A stretch of DNA of 64,000 nucleotides from Verrucomicrobiia bacterium (GTDB lineage: Bacteria > Verrucomicrobiota > Verrucomicrobiia > Limisphaerales > Fontisphaeraceae), in NCBI GenBank assembly GCA_026414565.1, contig JAOAIT010000028.1, positions 1 through 64,000 of the forward strand, in the 5' to 3' direction. The position numbers and the translations under genes are program-made. Under the pieces are notes generated by a model. That model had not been told where the DNA came from, searched no databases, and was given only the letters and a program-made list of their open reading frames with translations. Shown here piece after piece: positions 23,099 through 32,008 of this stretch (positions within the stretch are counted from its first letter, which is position 1; each line of letters begins with the position of its first letter).

Positions 23099-23620
23099 TC
23101 AGGCGGATGGGGGCGGGGATTGGCGGCGGCGCCATTCGCGCCAGATCAAGGGGAAGACCGGCGCAAATTTTCCGGGCTGGTGCTGCAGCCACCAATCCAC
23201 TTCTTCCGGCGCGAGCCATCGGCCTTCGCTGATTTCCTCGGGGTTGAGGCGGAAGGGGCCCTCGGCTTCGCAGCGATACACCCAGACAAACTCCTGTTCG
23301 GTTGCATTGGAGGCGGGCAGCTTGAACAGGCGCACGGGGGGCGTGGTCACGGCCAGGCCGATTTCCTCCAGCAACTCCCGCTCGGCGGCGTGATCGTATT
23401 TTTCGCCGGCGTCCACGTGGCCGGAGGCGGAGGAGTCCCACAGGTTGGGGTGTTGGTCCTTGCGGCTGCTGCGTTTTTGGAGGAAGATTTCGCCGCGGCG
23501 GTTGAAGACCAGCACATGCACGGCCCGGTGCCGGAGGCATTGGAAATGCACTTCGTTGCGGAGGGCCTGGCCCACCACTTCATCGTTGGGATCCACCACG
23601 TCGAGCAATTCATTTGGCAT
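23099..23620 (-). CDS. Nudix hydrolase
   Basis: A 173-residue protein from ATG 23620, beginning M-P-N-E-L-L-D-V-V-D-P-N-D as in YfcD/IPP-isomerase-like Nudix proteins. The Nudix box is complete: G-H-V-D-A-G-E, then A-A-E-R-E-L-L-E-E-I-G-L. Such enzymes cleave nucleoside diphosphate-linked substrates; the exact one is not predictable. A longer frame from 23719 is possible but its extension is His/Pro-rich and improbable. Confidence 0.85.
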   Translation of the reverse strand: MPNELLDVVDPNDEVVGQALRNEVHFQCLRHRAVHVLVFNRRGEIFLQKRSSRKDQHPNLWDSSASGHVDAGEKYDHAAERELLEEIGLAVTTPPVRLFKLPASNATEQEFVWVYRCEAEGPFRLNPEEISEGRWLAPEEVDWWLQHQPGKFAPVFPLIWREWRRRQSPPPSA

Positions 23621-23773
23621 GAGAGGGAAGATGCAAAGGAGGGGCAGCGGGCGCAAATGGTTTTTTCGGTGGTGAAGGGGGGCGTCGGGGGTGTTCTGCG
23701 GGGTGATTGACAGTTGCAAGGGGCGGCTGCATGCTCGACATTAGATAGACAAACACACAGAAAACATGAGCGT

Positions 23774-24652
23774 ATGAAGACCAGATGGGCAGTATTGGCT
23801 GCTGGGGTGGCGCTGCTGGCATTACACGGGCAGGCGGCGGAGCGCACGTTGTTGCTGATTGCCGGGCGGCCGAGTCATCCGCCGGGGATGCATGAATTCC
23901 GGGCGGGGGCGTTGTTGTTGCAAAAATGCCTGGCGGAGGTGCCGGGGTTGAAGACGCTGGTGGCCTCCAACGGCTGGCCCACGGAGGCGGGATGGCTTGA
24001 GCGGGCGGATGCGATTGTGATTTATGCCGATGGCGGCGGGGGGCATCCGGCCATCCAACAGGATCGCCTGAAATTGCTGCAGGGGTTGCTGGACAAGGGG
24101 GTGGGCTTTGGCGTGATGCATTATGCCTGCGAGGTGCCCAAGGACCGCGGCGGGAAGGAATTTTTGGAGTGGGTGGGTGGGTACTATGAGGACCGGTACT
24201 CGTGCAATCCCATCTGGGAGCCGGAGTTCAAGCGGTTTGTGAATCATCCCACCACCCGCGGGGTGCAGCCGTTTTCCATCAAGGACGAGTGGTATTTCTG
24301 CTTGCGCTTCCGCGAGAACATGGAGGGGATCATTCCCATTCTGGCGGCGACGCCTTCGGACAAGGTGCGCAACGGCCCGTATGTCTGGCCGGCGGGGCCG
24401 TATCCGCATGTGCAGGCGGCTTCGGGCCGGGAGGAGGTGATGATGTGGGCGGTGGAGCGGCCGAATGGGGGGCGCAGCTTTGGGTTCACTGGCGGGCATT
24501 TTCACGCGAACTGGGGCGAGCCAAACTTCCGCAAGGTGGTGCTCAACGCGCTGCTGTGGGTCAGCAAGGTGGACGTGCCGCCGCAGGGGGTGGCGTCCAC
24601 GGTGACGGCGGAGGAGCTGCAGCAAAACCTGGATCCGAAGGGCAAGAAATAA
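23774..24652 (+). CDS. exported ThuA-domain protein
   Basis: A 292-residue protein with a signal peptide (V-L-A-A-G-V-A-L-L-A-L-H-G-Q-A) and a ThuA-like, class I glutamine amidotransferase fold: T-L-L-L-I-A-G-R-P-S-H-P-P-G near the start, A-I-V-I-Y-A-D-G-G-G-G-H-P, G-V-M-H-Y, and a late F-T-G-G-H-F-H-A-N-W-G. ThuA proteins are linked to sugar (trehalose and related) utilisation, with poorly defined chemistry. The start is ATG 23774. A NarL-type regulator follows 15 bases after the stop. Confidence 0.8.
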   Translation: MKTRWAVLAAGVALLALHGQAAERTLLLIAGRPSHPPGMHEFRAGALLLQKCLAEVPGLKTLVASNGWPTEAGWLERADAIVIYADGGGGHPAIQQDRLKLLQGLLDKGVGFGVMHYACEVPKDRGGKEFLEWVGGYYEDRYSCNPIWEPEFKRFVNHPTTRGVQPFSIKDEWYFCLRFRENMEGIIPILAATPSDKVRNGPYVWPAGPYPHVQAASGREEVMMWAVERPNGGRSFGFTGGHFHANWGEPNFRKVVLNALLWVSKVDVPPQGVASTVTAEELQQNLDPKGKK

Positions 24653-24667
24653 GCGGGGCGCGGCGTC

Positions 24668-25294
24668 ATGGCCATTTCTGTTGCGATTGTGGAGGACAAT
24701 GACCAGTTGCGCTCCACCCTGGCGCGGGTGCTGGAGCGGGCCGAGGGGTTTCGCTGTGTGGGACAATATCCCAATGCGGAGGAGGCGCTGGCGGCCCTGC
24801 CGGCAGTCAAGCCGGATGTGGTGTTGATGGACATCAACCTGCCCGGGCAGAACGGGGTGGAGTGCGTGCGCCGGCTCAAGCCGCAACTGCCGCAGACCCA
24901 GGTGGTCATGCTCACCGTATATGAGGACACGGACAACATCTTCAACGCGCTGGCGGCCGGGGCCAGCGGGTACCTGCTGAAGCGGACTTCCCGCGATGAG
25001 TTGTTGGCCGCCATCAAGGAGGTGCATGCCGGCGGCTCGCCCATGACGGCGCACATAGCGCGGAAAGTGGTGCAGTCTTTTCAGCGGACCGGGCCGTCGC
25101 CGCAGCCGGCGGAAAACCTCTCGCCCCGGGAGCAGGAGGTGCTGGATTTGTTGAGCCAGGGTTTTCTGTACAAGGAAATTGCCGATCGCCTGGGCGTCAG
25201 TTACGAGACGGTACACACCTACATCCGCCGCATTTATGAGAAGCTCCAGGTGCGCACGCGCACGGAGGCGGTGGCCAAATTCCTGCGGCGGTAG
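24668..25294 (+). CDS. NarL/FixJ-type response regulator
   Basis: A 208-residue protein. The receiver domain carries E9-D10 and phospho-acceptor Asp55 (V-L-M-D-I-N-L-P-G), with the conserved Thr (L-T-V-Y) and Lys (L-L-K) further on. The C-terminal LuxR helix-turn-helix is L-S-P-R-E-Q-E-V-L-D-L-L-S-Q-G ... K-E-I-A-D-R-L-G-V-S-Y-E-T-V-H-T-Y-I. No sensor kinase is adjacent. A strong terminator lies 190 bases downstream. Confidence 0.92.
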   Translation: MAISVAIVEDNDQLRSTLARVLERAEGFRCVGQYPNAEEALAALPAVKPDVVLMDINLPGQNGVECVRRLKPQLPQTQVVMLTVYEDTDNIFNALAAGASGYLLKRTSRDELLAAIKEVHAGGSPMTAHIARKVVQSFQRTGPSPQPAENLSPREQEVLDLLSQGFLYKEIADRLGVSYETVHTYIRRIYEKLQVRTRTEAVAKFLRR

Positions 25295-25484
25295 GGGGGA
25301 CAAGGGTGTCCCCAGCGTGTCCCCAGAACTGGTGACTGGCACGAAAAGCCGCCGCGAGTACATTAGAGGCGTCATTGCGACGAAATATCGCGGACTGTGT
25401 GCAAAGGCGTAAAACCGCGGCGCCACGTCGGATGACAGGTGGTAAGGGCGAGTAAGCGGGTAAAAAGCTTTGTTCTCAACTGAG

Positions 25485-25514
25485 AAGCCGGGTCAAAAAC
25501 CCGGCTTTTCGGTT
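25485..25514 (+). terminator. rho-independent terminator
   Basis: AAGCCGGGT (25485-25493) pairs with ACCCGGCTT (25499-25507) around a CAAAA loop and is followed by a T-rich tail (TTCGGTTTTT). It ends the ThuA/response-regulator transcription unit. The 190 bases before it hold nothing recognisable. Confidence 0.8.
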
Positions 25515-25562
25515 TTTCAGGGGGGCGGCGCGGGAGCTTGCCTTGCGTTGGGGTGACGGAGC

Positions 25563-26378
25563 ATGATGGCGGGCATGAAACCCGTGGTCATGGCCGTGGC
25601 GGCGCATCCGGATGATATTGAATTCATGATGGCCGGCACCCTGCTGTTGTTGCGCGAGGCCGGGTGGGAGGCGCATTACCTGAATCTGGCGAGCGGCAAT
25701 TGCGGCAGCCTGGAGCATCCTTCGGCGGTGGTGCGGCGGGTGCGGGCGCGCGAGGCGCAGGCCGCCTGCCGCATCTTGGGGGCGACATGGCATGCGCCGG
25801 TGGTGGATGACCTCGAAATATTTTATGAGTTGGGCCTCATTCTGCGGGTGGCGGCGGTGATCCGGGAGGTAAATCCGCGGATTCTGCTGGTGCCTTCGCC
25901 GCAGGATTACATGGAGGATCACACCAATGCGTGCCGGGTGGCGGTGAGCGCAGCGTTTGTGCGGGGGATGCCCAATATCAAGACCCAACCGCCCCGCCCG
26001 CCGGTGGCGGGGCCGGTGACGGTGTATCATGCCCTGCCGCACGGGCTGCGTGATCCGCTGCGGCGGCGGGTACTGCCCGGGGCGTTTGTCAACACGACAC
26101 GGGTGCAGGCGCGGAAGCGGGAGGCGTTGGCGGCGCATCAGAGCCAGAAGCGCTGGCTGGACGCCACGCAGGGGATGGACTCCTATTTGCAGGTGATGGA
26201 GCAGTTTGCGCGCGAAGTGGGGCGGATGTCGCGCAAGTTCAAGTATGCCGAGGGCTGGCGCAGGCATCTTCATTATGGTTTTTGCGAGGAGCAGGACGAT
26301 CCGCTGCGGGCGGCGCTGGGGCGCGATTATCTGGTGAACGAGGCTTATGAGCGGGCATTGGAGCGGGGGGGCTGTTGA
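25563..26378 (+). CDS. PIG-L/LmbE-type deacetylase
   Basis: A 271-residue protein with the defining metal-binding motif A-H-P-D-D-I-E near residue 15 and the second His/Asp set in D-Y-M-E-D-H-T-N-A. Members remove acetyl groups from GlcNAc-linked substrates such as GlcNAc-malate or GlcNAc-PI; the substrate here is unknown. Two in-frame ATGs near the start are possible (25563 and 25575). It is preceded by a terminator and appears to be a single-gene unit. Confidence 0.85.
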   Translation: MMAGMKPVVMAVAAHPDDIEFMMAGTLLLLREAGWEAHYLNLASGNCGSLEHPSAVVRRVRAREAQAACRILGATWHAPVVDDLEIFYELGLILRVAAVIREVNPRILLVPSPQDYMEDHTNACRVAVSAAFVRGMPNIKTQPPRPPVAGPVTVYHALPHGLRDPLRRRVLPGAFVNTTRVQARKREALAAHQSQKRWLDATQGMDSYLQVMEQFAREVGRMSRKFKYAEGWRRHLHYGFCEEQDDPLRAALGRDYLVNEAYERALERGGC

Positions 26379-26536
26379 GGGGCCCATGGCTGGGGCTGAT
26401 TACCCTCCGCTGCTTGAGTTTTTGACCACGAATAAACACGAATAAACACCAAAGCAGGGACACGAAGCCCGCGCCTGACGGCGAGGGGAAGGCGGAGCGA
26501 GGGCGCCGGGATGGCGGCCCGGTTGGTGGTGGGAAT

Positions 26537-26580
26537 AAAAAAGCCGCCGGCAGCGCGCCTCGCCTCACGCCACCGGCGGC
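26537..26580 (-). terminator. terminator for the leftward secreted-protein gene
   Basis: GCCGCCGG (26543-26550) pairs with CCGGCGGC (26573-26580). Read on the minus strand the stem is followed by TTTTTT (26542-26537). It lies 22 bases after the stop of the gene ending at 26602. The 22-base loop is long for a terminator. Confidence 0.6.
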
Positions 26581-26601
26581 AGGAGCGTCGCAGCCAACCC
26601 G

Positions 26602-27798
26602 TTAGTTGGCGGGACGCAAGCGATAGAAGCGCTGGGCCGCAGTTGGCGCTTCCAATAAAATGTTCAATCCGTTGTACGACATGGGCGCGTTGGTAATCAC
26701 CGTCCATGTTTGGGCGTCCACGGTGGGCGCCCATTCAAGCTGCCATTGTCCCTGCGATTGCGGCCATCCGATCCACACCGCCTGACCAATCGCCAGGCCC
26801 GGGGCGGTGTGCGGCTGGATTTCCTGGACGAACAGCTCATAGCCCATGGTGCCGTCCGTCCCTGAGCCTGATTCCTGAGTAAACACCCCAATGGCGTCAA
26901 AGCGTCCCTCCGGCATCGGCCCCACGCTGTAGCGCGGCAGGCGCAAGGTGAAGTAGCGGTTGGCGCCGTCCGTCACCGTGCACAGCCGCTGGCCCCACAC
27001 CGCGTTGGGATTCCAGCCATTCGTGCCGTAGTATCGCGCGCCGAGGGAATTGGTCAAGGCTGGATTATTCACCAGTTGCAGGTTCACCAAACGGACGCGC
27101 ATGCCCTGGTAATACTCGCCGCCGGACTGGCGGGTGACATCGAAAATATCCTCGTGCGTGGCGGGATTGCCGTCGTCCACGCGCCGCACCTGGGCCAGGG
27201 TCACCGTTTCGGGGGTGGGCAGGCCGTAGTTGGGCGTGATGAGGCGAATGTCAAAATTGGCGTTGGGCGAGATGTCATGCGCTTCGTTGATGTTGCGTTT
27301 GCCGCCGTAAAAGAGGGAGCGGCGCACGGTTACTTCAATCAAGTCGCCTTTGCGGAATTTGCGGCCGGTTTCCGGGTCGTGGCTGAGGCGGAGCACTTCG
27401 GCCACCCAGGCGGCGTTGGTGTAACTCAGCTCGCTGTCGCGGACCCAGGGCAGGTTGCCGTAGTTTTGGCCCATCCAGCAGGTCGTGCCGCCGCGGTCGC
27501 CCGCGTCCACGGCCTGAAAGACGATCTGCCATTCGCCGCCCATGCGTGTGGGGCCGCTGTAGCCCGGGTCGTAGGGGATATAATTGGGCGTGGGATTGAG
27601 CATTTCCTCGGGGTCGGTGAGGAGCACGCCGCGGATGGTGAAAGGAAATGACCCGGACCAGGCGCTGGTGCCGTTGGTGGTAACGGATTGCAGGTTGGCG
27701 TGGGTTTCGAGGTTGGCGGCCAGGGCCGTGGCGCCGGCGAGCAGGGCAGCGCCAGCGGTGGCCAGGAGGCCATGCATCATTTTCATTGAAGTGGACAT
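26602..27798 (-). CDS. secreted protein of unknown function
   Basis: A 398-residue protein with a signal peptide (G-L-L-A-T-A-G-A-A-L-L-A-G-A-T-A-L-A). The mature part is rich in Asn, Thr, Tyr and Trp and looks beta-rich. It ends in a verrucomicrobial-style tail (W-T-V-I-T-N-A-P ... R-F-Y-R-L-R-P), a pattern shared with the subtilase at 32009 and the propeller protein at the right edge. No catalytic motif found. It is divergent from the methyltransferase gene across 130 bases. Confidence 0.75.
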   Translation of the reverse strand: MSTSMKMMHGLLATAGAALLAGATALAANLETHANLQSVTTNGTSAWSGSFPFTIRGVLLTDPEEMLNPTPNYIPYDPGYSGPTRMGGEWQIVFQAVDAGDRGGTTCWMGQNYGNLPWVRDSELSYTNAAWVAEVLRLSHDPETGRKFRKGDLIEVTVRRSLFYGGKRNINEAHDISPNANFDIRLITPNYGLPTPETVTLAQVRRVDDGNPATHEDIFDVTRQSGGEYYQGMRVRLVNLQLVNNPALTNSLGARYYGTNGWNPNAVWGQRLCTVTDGANRYFTLRLPRYSVGPMPEGRFDAIGVFTQESGSGTDGTMGYELFVQEIQPHTAPGLAIGQAVWIGWPQSQGQWQLEWAPTVDAQTWTVITNAPMSYNGLNILLEAPTAAQRFYRLRPAN

Positions 27799-27873
27799 GA
27801 GCTTGGTGTTCAGGCCCCGTATTATGGTTACCCCGGGCGGGGGTGGGGCTTGACCAACCCGTCCGAAGTTGTT

Positions 27874-27928
27874 ACGATTTTTATAAATAGTATGACGACT
27901 GCATCGTATTACGCAATATAAAAATCGT
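27874..27928. promoter_or_regulatory. 12-bp perfect inverted repeat abutting the methyltransferase ATG
   Basis: ACGATTTTTATA (27874-27885) and TATAAAAATCGT (27917-27928) are perfect complements 31 bases apart; the right arm touches the ATG at 27929. Another ATCGTAT lies between them (27903-27909). There is no ribosome-binding site. It lies in the divergent interval, so it could control both genes. Confidence 0.65.
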
Positions 27929-28552
27929 ATGAATTATACTGCGAGCAAGGTGGATCCCCGGATTGTTTATTTTGATCAACTGGCGCCGCGGTGGGACACC
28001 CACTGCAGCAACCCGGCGGCGGTGCTTGAGCGGCTGCGGGGCTTGAGGCCGCGGCTGCCCTTGCACGCGGGGCAGCGGCTGCTGGAGGTGGGCTGCGGGA
28101 CCGGCCAGATTACGGGCTGGCTGGCGGAGCAAGTGGCGCCGGGCCGGGTGACGGCCGTGGATTTTTCTCCGGCGATGCTGGCGCTGGCGCGCGCGCGCGG
28201 GGTGTCGGCCGATTTCCTGGAAGCGGATGTCTGCCAGGGGCCGCCGCCAGGGGGGCCGTATGATGGGGTGTTGTGTTTCAATGCGTTTCCCCATTTCCGG
28301 GATCAGGATGCGGCGTTGCGGCATCTGGCGGCGGTGCTGAAGCCGGAGGGTGTATTGGTGGTGCTGCACCTGTGCGGGAGCGAGGCGCTCAACGAGTTTC
28401 ATCACCAGCTTCAGGGGCCGGTGACGCATGATCATCTGCCGCCGCTGGACTGCTGGCCGCTGATGCTGCGCGATGCCGGGCTGGTGTATGAGGAGGGGGA
28501 GGATCAGGCGGACTTGTTTTTGGTGAAGGCCAGGCGGCCGGCGCGGGGCTGA
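27929..28552 (+). CDS. class I SAM-dependent methyltransferase
   Basis: A 207-residue protein with motif I L-L-E-V-G-C-G-T-G-Q-I-T-G, motif II V-T-A-V-D-F-S-P-A-M-L-A-L-A, and later L-C-F-N-A-F-P-H-F and G-V-L-V-V-L-H-L strands, the layout of UbiE/Coq5-like small-molecule methyltransferases. The N-terminal V-Y-F-D-Q-L-A-P-R-W-D is typical of that group. Substrate unknown. The ATG directly follows an inverted repeat and lacks a Shine-Dalgarno sequence, suggesting a leaderless or specially controlled message. Confidence 0.85.
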   Translation: MNYTASKVDPRIVYFDQLAPRWDTHCSNPAAVLERLRGLRPRLPLHAGQRLLEVGCGTGQITGWLAEQVAPGRVTAVDFSPAMLALARARGVSADFLEADVCQGPPPGGPYDGVLCFNAFPHFRDQDAALRHLAAVLKPEGVLVVLHLCGSEALNEFHHQLQGPVTHDHLPPLDCWPLMLRDAGLVYEEGEDQADLFLVKARRPARG

Positions 28553-28761
28553 AGACCGGCCGCAAAAGGCATCGCTTCCGAATCCTCCCTGCCCCAACTC
28601 CGAAATATGGAGATGCGTGGCCTGGGCAGGCCGGGGTTGCTCCCGGCGCGGGAGGATGATGGCAAACGCCAAGGGAGCCGCTGCCCTGCGGGGGTGCCTG
28701 CCTGCGGGGCGCCAGCTTGAAACTATTGCAGTGGCGGGCGGGGGATGGCATGCTGGGCGTT

Positions 28762-29451
28762 ATGAGGATGAAACTTGGTTTGGGTTTGGTGATGGCGGTG
28801 TTGGTGTTGGGATGCGTCTCCTGCGCCACGGGGCCGCGGGGCGGCGTGGCGCCCAGCCTTACGGCGGCGGGCGCGCAGGGTGAATTTGCCGGGTGGCGTT
28901 CGTACAGCGAGCAGGCGGGCACGGCCACGGCGGCGGTGTGGCAGATGGAGACCAACGGGGTGTTGATTTGCCGGGGCGCGCCCAAGGGCTATTTGTACAC
29001 TGAGAAGGATTATACGAATTTCAAAATTGAGTTTGAGTACCGCTTTCCGCCGGGGGCCACCCAGAGCCACGGAGGCGTGCTGGTGCGGTTGACGGGGGAG
29101 CACAGCATCTGGCCGCGGAGCCTGGAATTCCAATTGAATCAAGGGCAGGCGGGGGATTTTTGGGGCTTGCGGGGGTTTGTTTATACGGGGCCGGAGGATC
29201 GTTTTCGCGTGCTTACCAACACGCCCTACGGCACGCTGAGGCATCTGCGGCGATTTCGGGCCATGGAGAAACCGGCGGGCCAGTGGAATCGGTTTGAGGG
29301 TCTGGTGTACGGCGACATGGCCGTTCAGAAGATCAATGGGGTGACCGTCAACCGGGCGGTGGGATGTGACGTGGTGGCGGGCAAGATTGCCTTGACGGCG
29401 GAAGGCGAGGAGATCCACTTCCGCAATGTGCGGATAACGCCGTTGCCTTGA
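28762..29451 (+). CDS. DUF1080 (3-keto-disaccharide hydrolase-like) lipoprotein
   Basis: A 229-residue protein from ATG 28762. A lipoprotein signal (L-V-M-A-V-L-V-L-G-C-V-S-C) precedes a concanavalin-like domain: W-Q-M-E-T-N-G-V-L-I-C-R-G-A-P-K-G-Y-L-Y-T, Y-T-N-F-K-I-E-F-E-Y-R-F, then H-G-G-V-L-V-R and L-E-F-Q-L. That series is the DUF1080 pattern, now linked to hydrolysis of 3-keto-glycosides. It probably acts at the outer membrane on carbohydrate. The downstream muramidase-like gene overlaps or nearly abuts, suggesting one operon. Confidence 0.85.
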   Translation: MRMKLGLGLVMAVLVLGCVSCATGPRGGVAPSLTAAGAQGEFAGWRSYSEQAGTATAAVWQMETNGVLICRGAPKGYLYTEKDYTNFKIEFEYRFPPGATQSHGGVLVRLTGEHSIWPRSLEFQLNQGQAGDFWGLRGFVYTGPEDRFRVLTNTPYGTLRHLRRFRAMEKPAGQWNRFEGLVYGDMAVQKINGVTVNRAVGCDVVAGKIALTAEGEEIHFRNVRITPLP

Positions 29452-29459
29452 GGGCTGGA

Positions 29460-30800
29460 GTGAAGCATGGCCGGTCAAACGGGGGGGAACAGGGAGGAGG
29501 GCCGGGAGGCCCGGCAGGGGGACGAAGCGGACAGGTGTTGTTTTGGGTGTGGGCGCTGGTGGTGATGGCGGGCTGCCAGGGACCCCGGCCGCAATATGCC
29601 GGCAGGAGCAGCGAGCCGCCCAAGCCCACCCCGCCGCCGGTCGCTTTGCCCACCCGCGAGGCGCTTCCGCCGGCTCCGCGGCGGGTGCTCAATGGCATTG
29701 ATGTGCTGCAACGGCAGGGTTATGCGCCGCTGCGGGGCTTGCGGGTGGGCTTGATCACCAATCACACCGGCACGGACCGGCAGCGCAATTCCACCATTGA
29801 TTTGTTGCATCAGGCGCCGGGGGTGAAACTGATGGCGCTGTTCAGTCCCGAGCATGGATTGCGGGGGACGCTGGATGAGAAAGTGGCTGATGGCGTGGAC
29901 AGCCGGACGGGGCTGCCGGTGTACAGCCTGTATGGAGTGCGCCAGCGTCCGGCGCCCGAGCAGTTGAAGAACCTGGATGCGCTGGTGTTTGACATTCAGG
30001 ATATTGGCTGCCGTTTTTACACTTATATATCCACGTTGGGCTATTGCCTGGAGGCGGCGGCGGAGGCGCAGCTCAAGTTTTTTGTGTTGGACCGCGTCAA
30101 TCCCCTTGGCGGCGTGGTGATGGAGGGGCCGGTTTACGAGGGCGAGCCGCAGTTTGTGGCATTTCACGCGCTGCCCCTCCGCCACGGGATGACGGTGGGG
30201 GAGCTGGCGCGGTTGTTCCAGCAGGAGCGGGGGTGGAAAGTGGATTTGACCGTGATTCCGGTGGCGGGGTGGCGGCGGGAGGATTGGTTTGATGCCACGG
30301 GGCTGCCGTGGATCAATCCCTCGCCCAACATGCGCTCGCTGACGCAGGCCACGCTGTATCCGGGCGTGGGGCTGCTGGAATTTGCGGTGTCGGTGGGACG
30401 GGGGACGGACACGCCGTTTGAGGTGGTGGGGGCGCCCTATGTGAATGACCTGGAGCTGGCGGAGGCGTTAAATGGGGCGGGGCTGCCGGGCATCCGGTTT
30501 GTGCCGGTGCAATTCACGCCCACGGCCAGCGTGTTCCACGGCCAGCAATGTGGGGGCGTGAATCTGATCATCACGGATCGCACGCGGCTGCGGGCGGTGG
30601 ATGTGGGGGTGGTGCTGGTGCAAACCTTGTACCGGCTGTATCCCCGGGACTTCGCGATTGACAAAGTGCACAGGCTGTTGTTGGACAAGGAAGGGTTGGA
30701 GGCCATCAAGGCCGGGCGTCCGCTGGCGGAAATACGGCGGCGCTGGGAGCCGGGTTTGGAGGCATTTGCCCGGCGGCGCGCGAGCGTGCTGTTGTATTAG
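29460..30800 (+). CDS. DUF1343/NamZ-like exo-beta-N-acetylmuramidase lipoprotein
   Basis: About 446 residues. A lipoprotein-type signal (W-V-W-A-L-V-V-M-A-G-C) leads to the DUF1343 fold: G-L-I-T-N-H-T-G-T-D, F-S-P-E-H-G-L-R-G, D-A-L-V-F-D-I-Q-D-I-G-C-R-F-Y-T-Y, and D-R-V-N-P-L-G-G. Characterised members (NamZ, GH171) remove terminal MurNAc from peptidoglycan fragments, implying cell-wall recycling or feeding. GTG 29460 is chosen because GAGGG precedes it; a TTG at 29448 overlapping the upstream stop is the alternative. Confidence 0.85.
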   Translation: MKHGRSNGGEQGGGPGGPAGGRSGQVLFWVWALVVMAGCQGPRPQYAGRSSEPPKPTPPPVALPTREALPPAPRRVLNGIDVLQRQGYAPLRGLRVGLITNHTGTDRQRNSTIDLLHQAPGVKLMALFSPEHGLRGTLDEKVADGVDSRTGLPVYSLYGVRQRPAPEQLKNLDALVFDIQDIGCRFYTYISTLGYCLEAAAEAQLKFFVLDRVNPLGGVVMEGPVYEGEPQFVAFHALPLRHGMTVGELARLFQQERGWKVDLTVIPVAGWRREDWFDATGLPWINPSPNMRSLTQATLYPGVGLLEFAVSVGRGTDTPFEVVGAPYVNDLELAEALNGAGLPGIRFVPVQFTPTASVFHGQQCGGVNLIITDRTRLRAVDVGVVLVQTLYRLYPRDFAIDKVHRLLLDKEGLEAIKAGRPLAEIRRRWEPGLEAFARRRASVLLY

Positions 30801-30816
30801 GCGGGCCGGGGGCGGT

Positions 30817-31212
30817 TCAGCGCACCACCTCAATCACATCGCCGGGTTCCAGCGTCACGTTTTCCTGGCCCTGCAGAAGGCGGCGGGGGTTGATTTGAAA
30901 AACCTGGCCTTTGCGGATGAGCATCAGGTTGCGCGGGGTGCTCAGGGTGGTGACTTCCGCCTGCAGCAGGGCCTCCGTCAGGGTCAGGCCTTCGGTCCAG
31001 GGCACCACCGGATTTTTGACCGGGCCGCGAAAGCTGATCACTGCTTGTTGGGCCTGCATTTGCTGCCGGGCCTGCTCCATGCCGGCGGCGAAGGCGCGAT
31101 CCCGTTCCGCCTGGCGGCGGGCGCTGCCGCCGCAACCGGCGCCGGCGATGAGGGCGGCGGCCAACAGGCAGGCTGTGGCCTTGAATCCCGCGGTTGAGAG
31201 TGGACGCATCAT
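30817..31212 (-). CDS. SLBB-domain lipoprotein
   Basis: A 131-residue protein with a lipoprotein signal (L-L-A-A-A-L-I-A-G-A-G-C) and a C-terminal SLBB-like domain (E-G-L-T-L-T-E-A-L-L-Q-A ... L-M-L-I-R-K-G-Q-V-F-Q-I-N ... L-E-P-G-D-V-I-E-V-V), as found in polysaccharide-export outer-membrane proteins. No export ATPase or polymerase genes lie nearby, so the link to polysaccharide export is by domain only. Its ATG overlaps the upstream gene's stop. Confidence 0.7.
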   Translation of the reverse strand: MMRPLSTAGFKATACLLAAALIAGAGCGGSARRQAERDRAFAAGMEQARQQMQAQQAVISFRGPVKNPVVPWTEGLTLTEALLQAEVTTLSTPRNLMLIRKGQVFQINPRRLLQGQENVTLEPGDVIEVVR

Positions 31213-31766
31213 CAGCTTTTAAGCGGTTTGCCCACGTTGATCTTGTGTTGCAGATGGTAGCCGGCGTTGTAGGCGTATTTTTCGGCCCAATACTTGAGGC
31301 CGGCGCGCTCTTCGTCGGTGAGGGGCCGCACCACTTTGGCGGGGGAGCCAAGCACCATTGAGCCGGGGGGGATGACCGTGCGCTGGGTGACCAGGGCGCC
31401 AGCTCCGACAATGGACTGGCGGCCGATGACCGCGCCGTCCAGGATGACGGCGCCCATGCCGATGAGCACTTCATCCTCGACGGTGCAGGCGTGGACAATG
31501 GCGCTGTGGCCCACGGTGACGTAATTGCCGATGAGGCAGGGGTAGTCATCGGCCAGATGGAGCACGGCGTTATCCTGCACGTTGCTGTGATGACCGACGA
31601 CGATGCGGTTGATGTCCCCGCGCAAGACGGCGTTGTACCATACGCTGGCATGATCGCCGAGGGTCACATCGCCCACCACCACGGCGCCTTTGGCGATGTA
31701 AACCTTGCGGCCCAGGACGGGCTGTTTGCGCAGATATTTTTCCAATTGCTCGTGCAACTTGTCCAT
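31212..31766 (-). CDS. gamma-carbonic anhydrase-like hexapeptide protein
   Basis: A 184-residue left-handed beta-helix protein with repeating hexapeptides (V-V-V-G-D-V, L-G-D-H-A-S-V-W, V-L-R-G-D) and the three metal-ligand His positions visible in A-V-L-H-L-A-D and V-G-H-S-A-I-V-H. Members of this YrdA/PaaY group are often zinc- or magnesium-binding with uncertain activity. Full length for the family. The lipoprotein gene downstream is coupled. Confidence 0.85.
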   Translation of the reverse strand: MDKLHEQLEKYLRKQPVLGRKVYIAKGAVVVGDVTLGDHASVWYNAVLRGDINRIVVGHHSNVQDNAVLHLADDYPCLIGNYVTVGHSAIVHACTVEDEVLIGMGAVILDGAVIGRQSIVGAGALVTQRTVIPPGSMVLGSPAKVVRPLTDEERAGLKYWAEKYAYNAGYHLQHKINVGKPLKS

Positions 31767-32008
31767 GGCCCCACCTTACCTTAAACGGGGCGGTTCGGCC
31801 ATGCAAAAGCGCGGGGAGGGGGGCCAGGGTTGGGGTATCGGGCTTACTTCGGTGCAGTTCAAGGTCATGAGCTCTTGCCGCGAGGGGGAGATGCTCCGGC
31901 TCCAATGGCGAAGCGGAGAGACAGGGATGGGCCCCACATGCCGTGAAGTTTTTGACCTGTTGTGCTGCCGGGCGATGTGGTAAGGTTACGGTTGTTCATA
32001 CAGCGTCT

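Noticed and set aside
25338-25355. TGGCACG sequence after the NarL-type regulator gene as a sigma-54 promoter
   Set aside because: No TTGC at the correct spacing; the next gene is more than 200 bases away behind a terminator.
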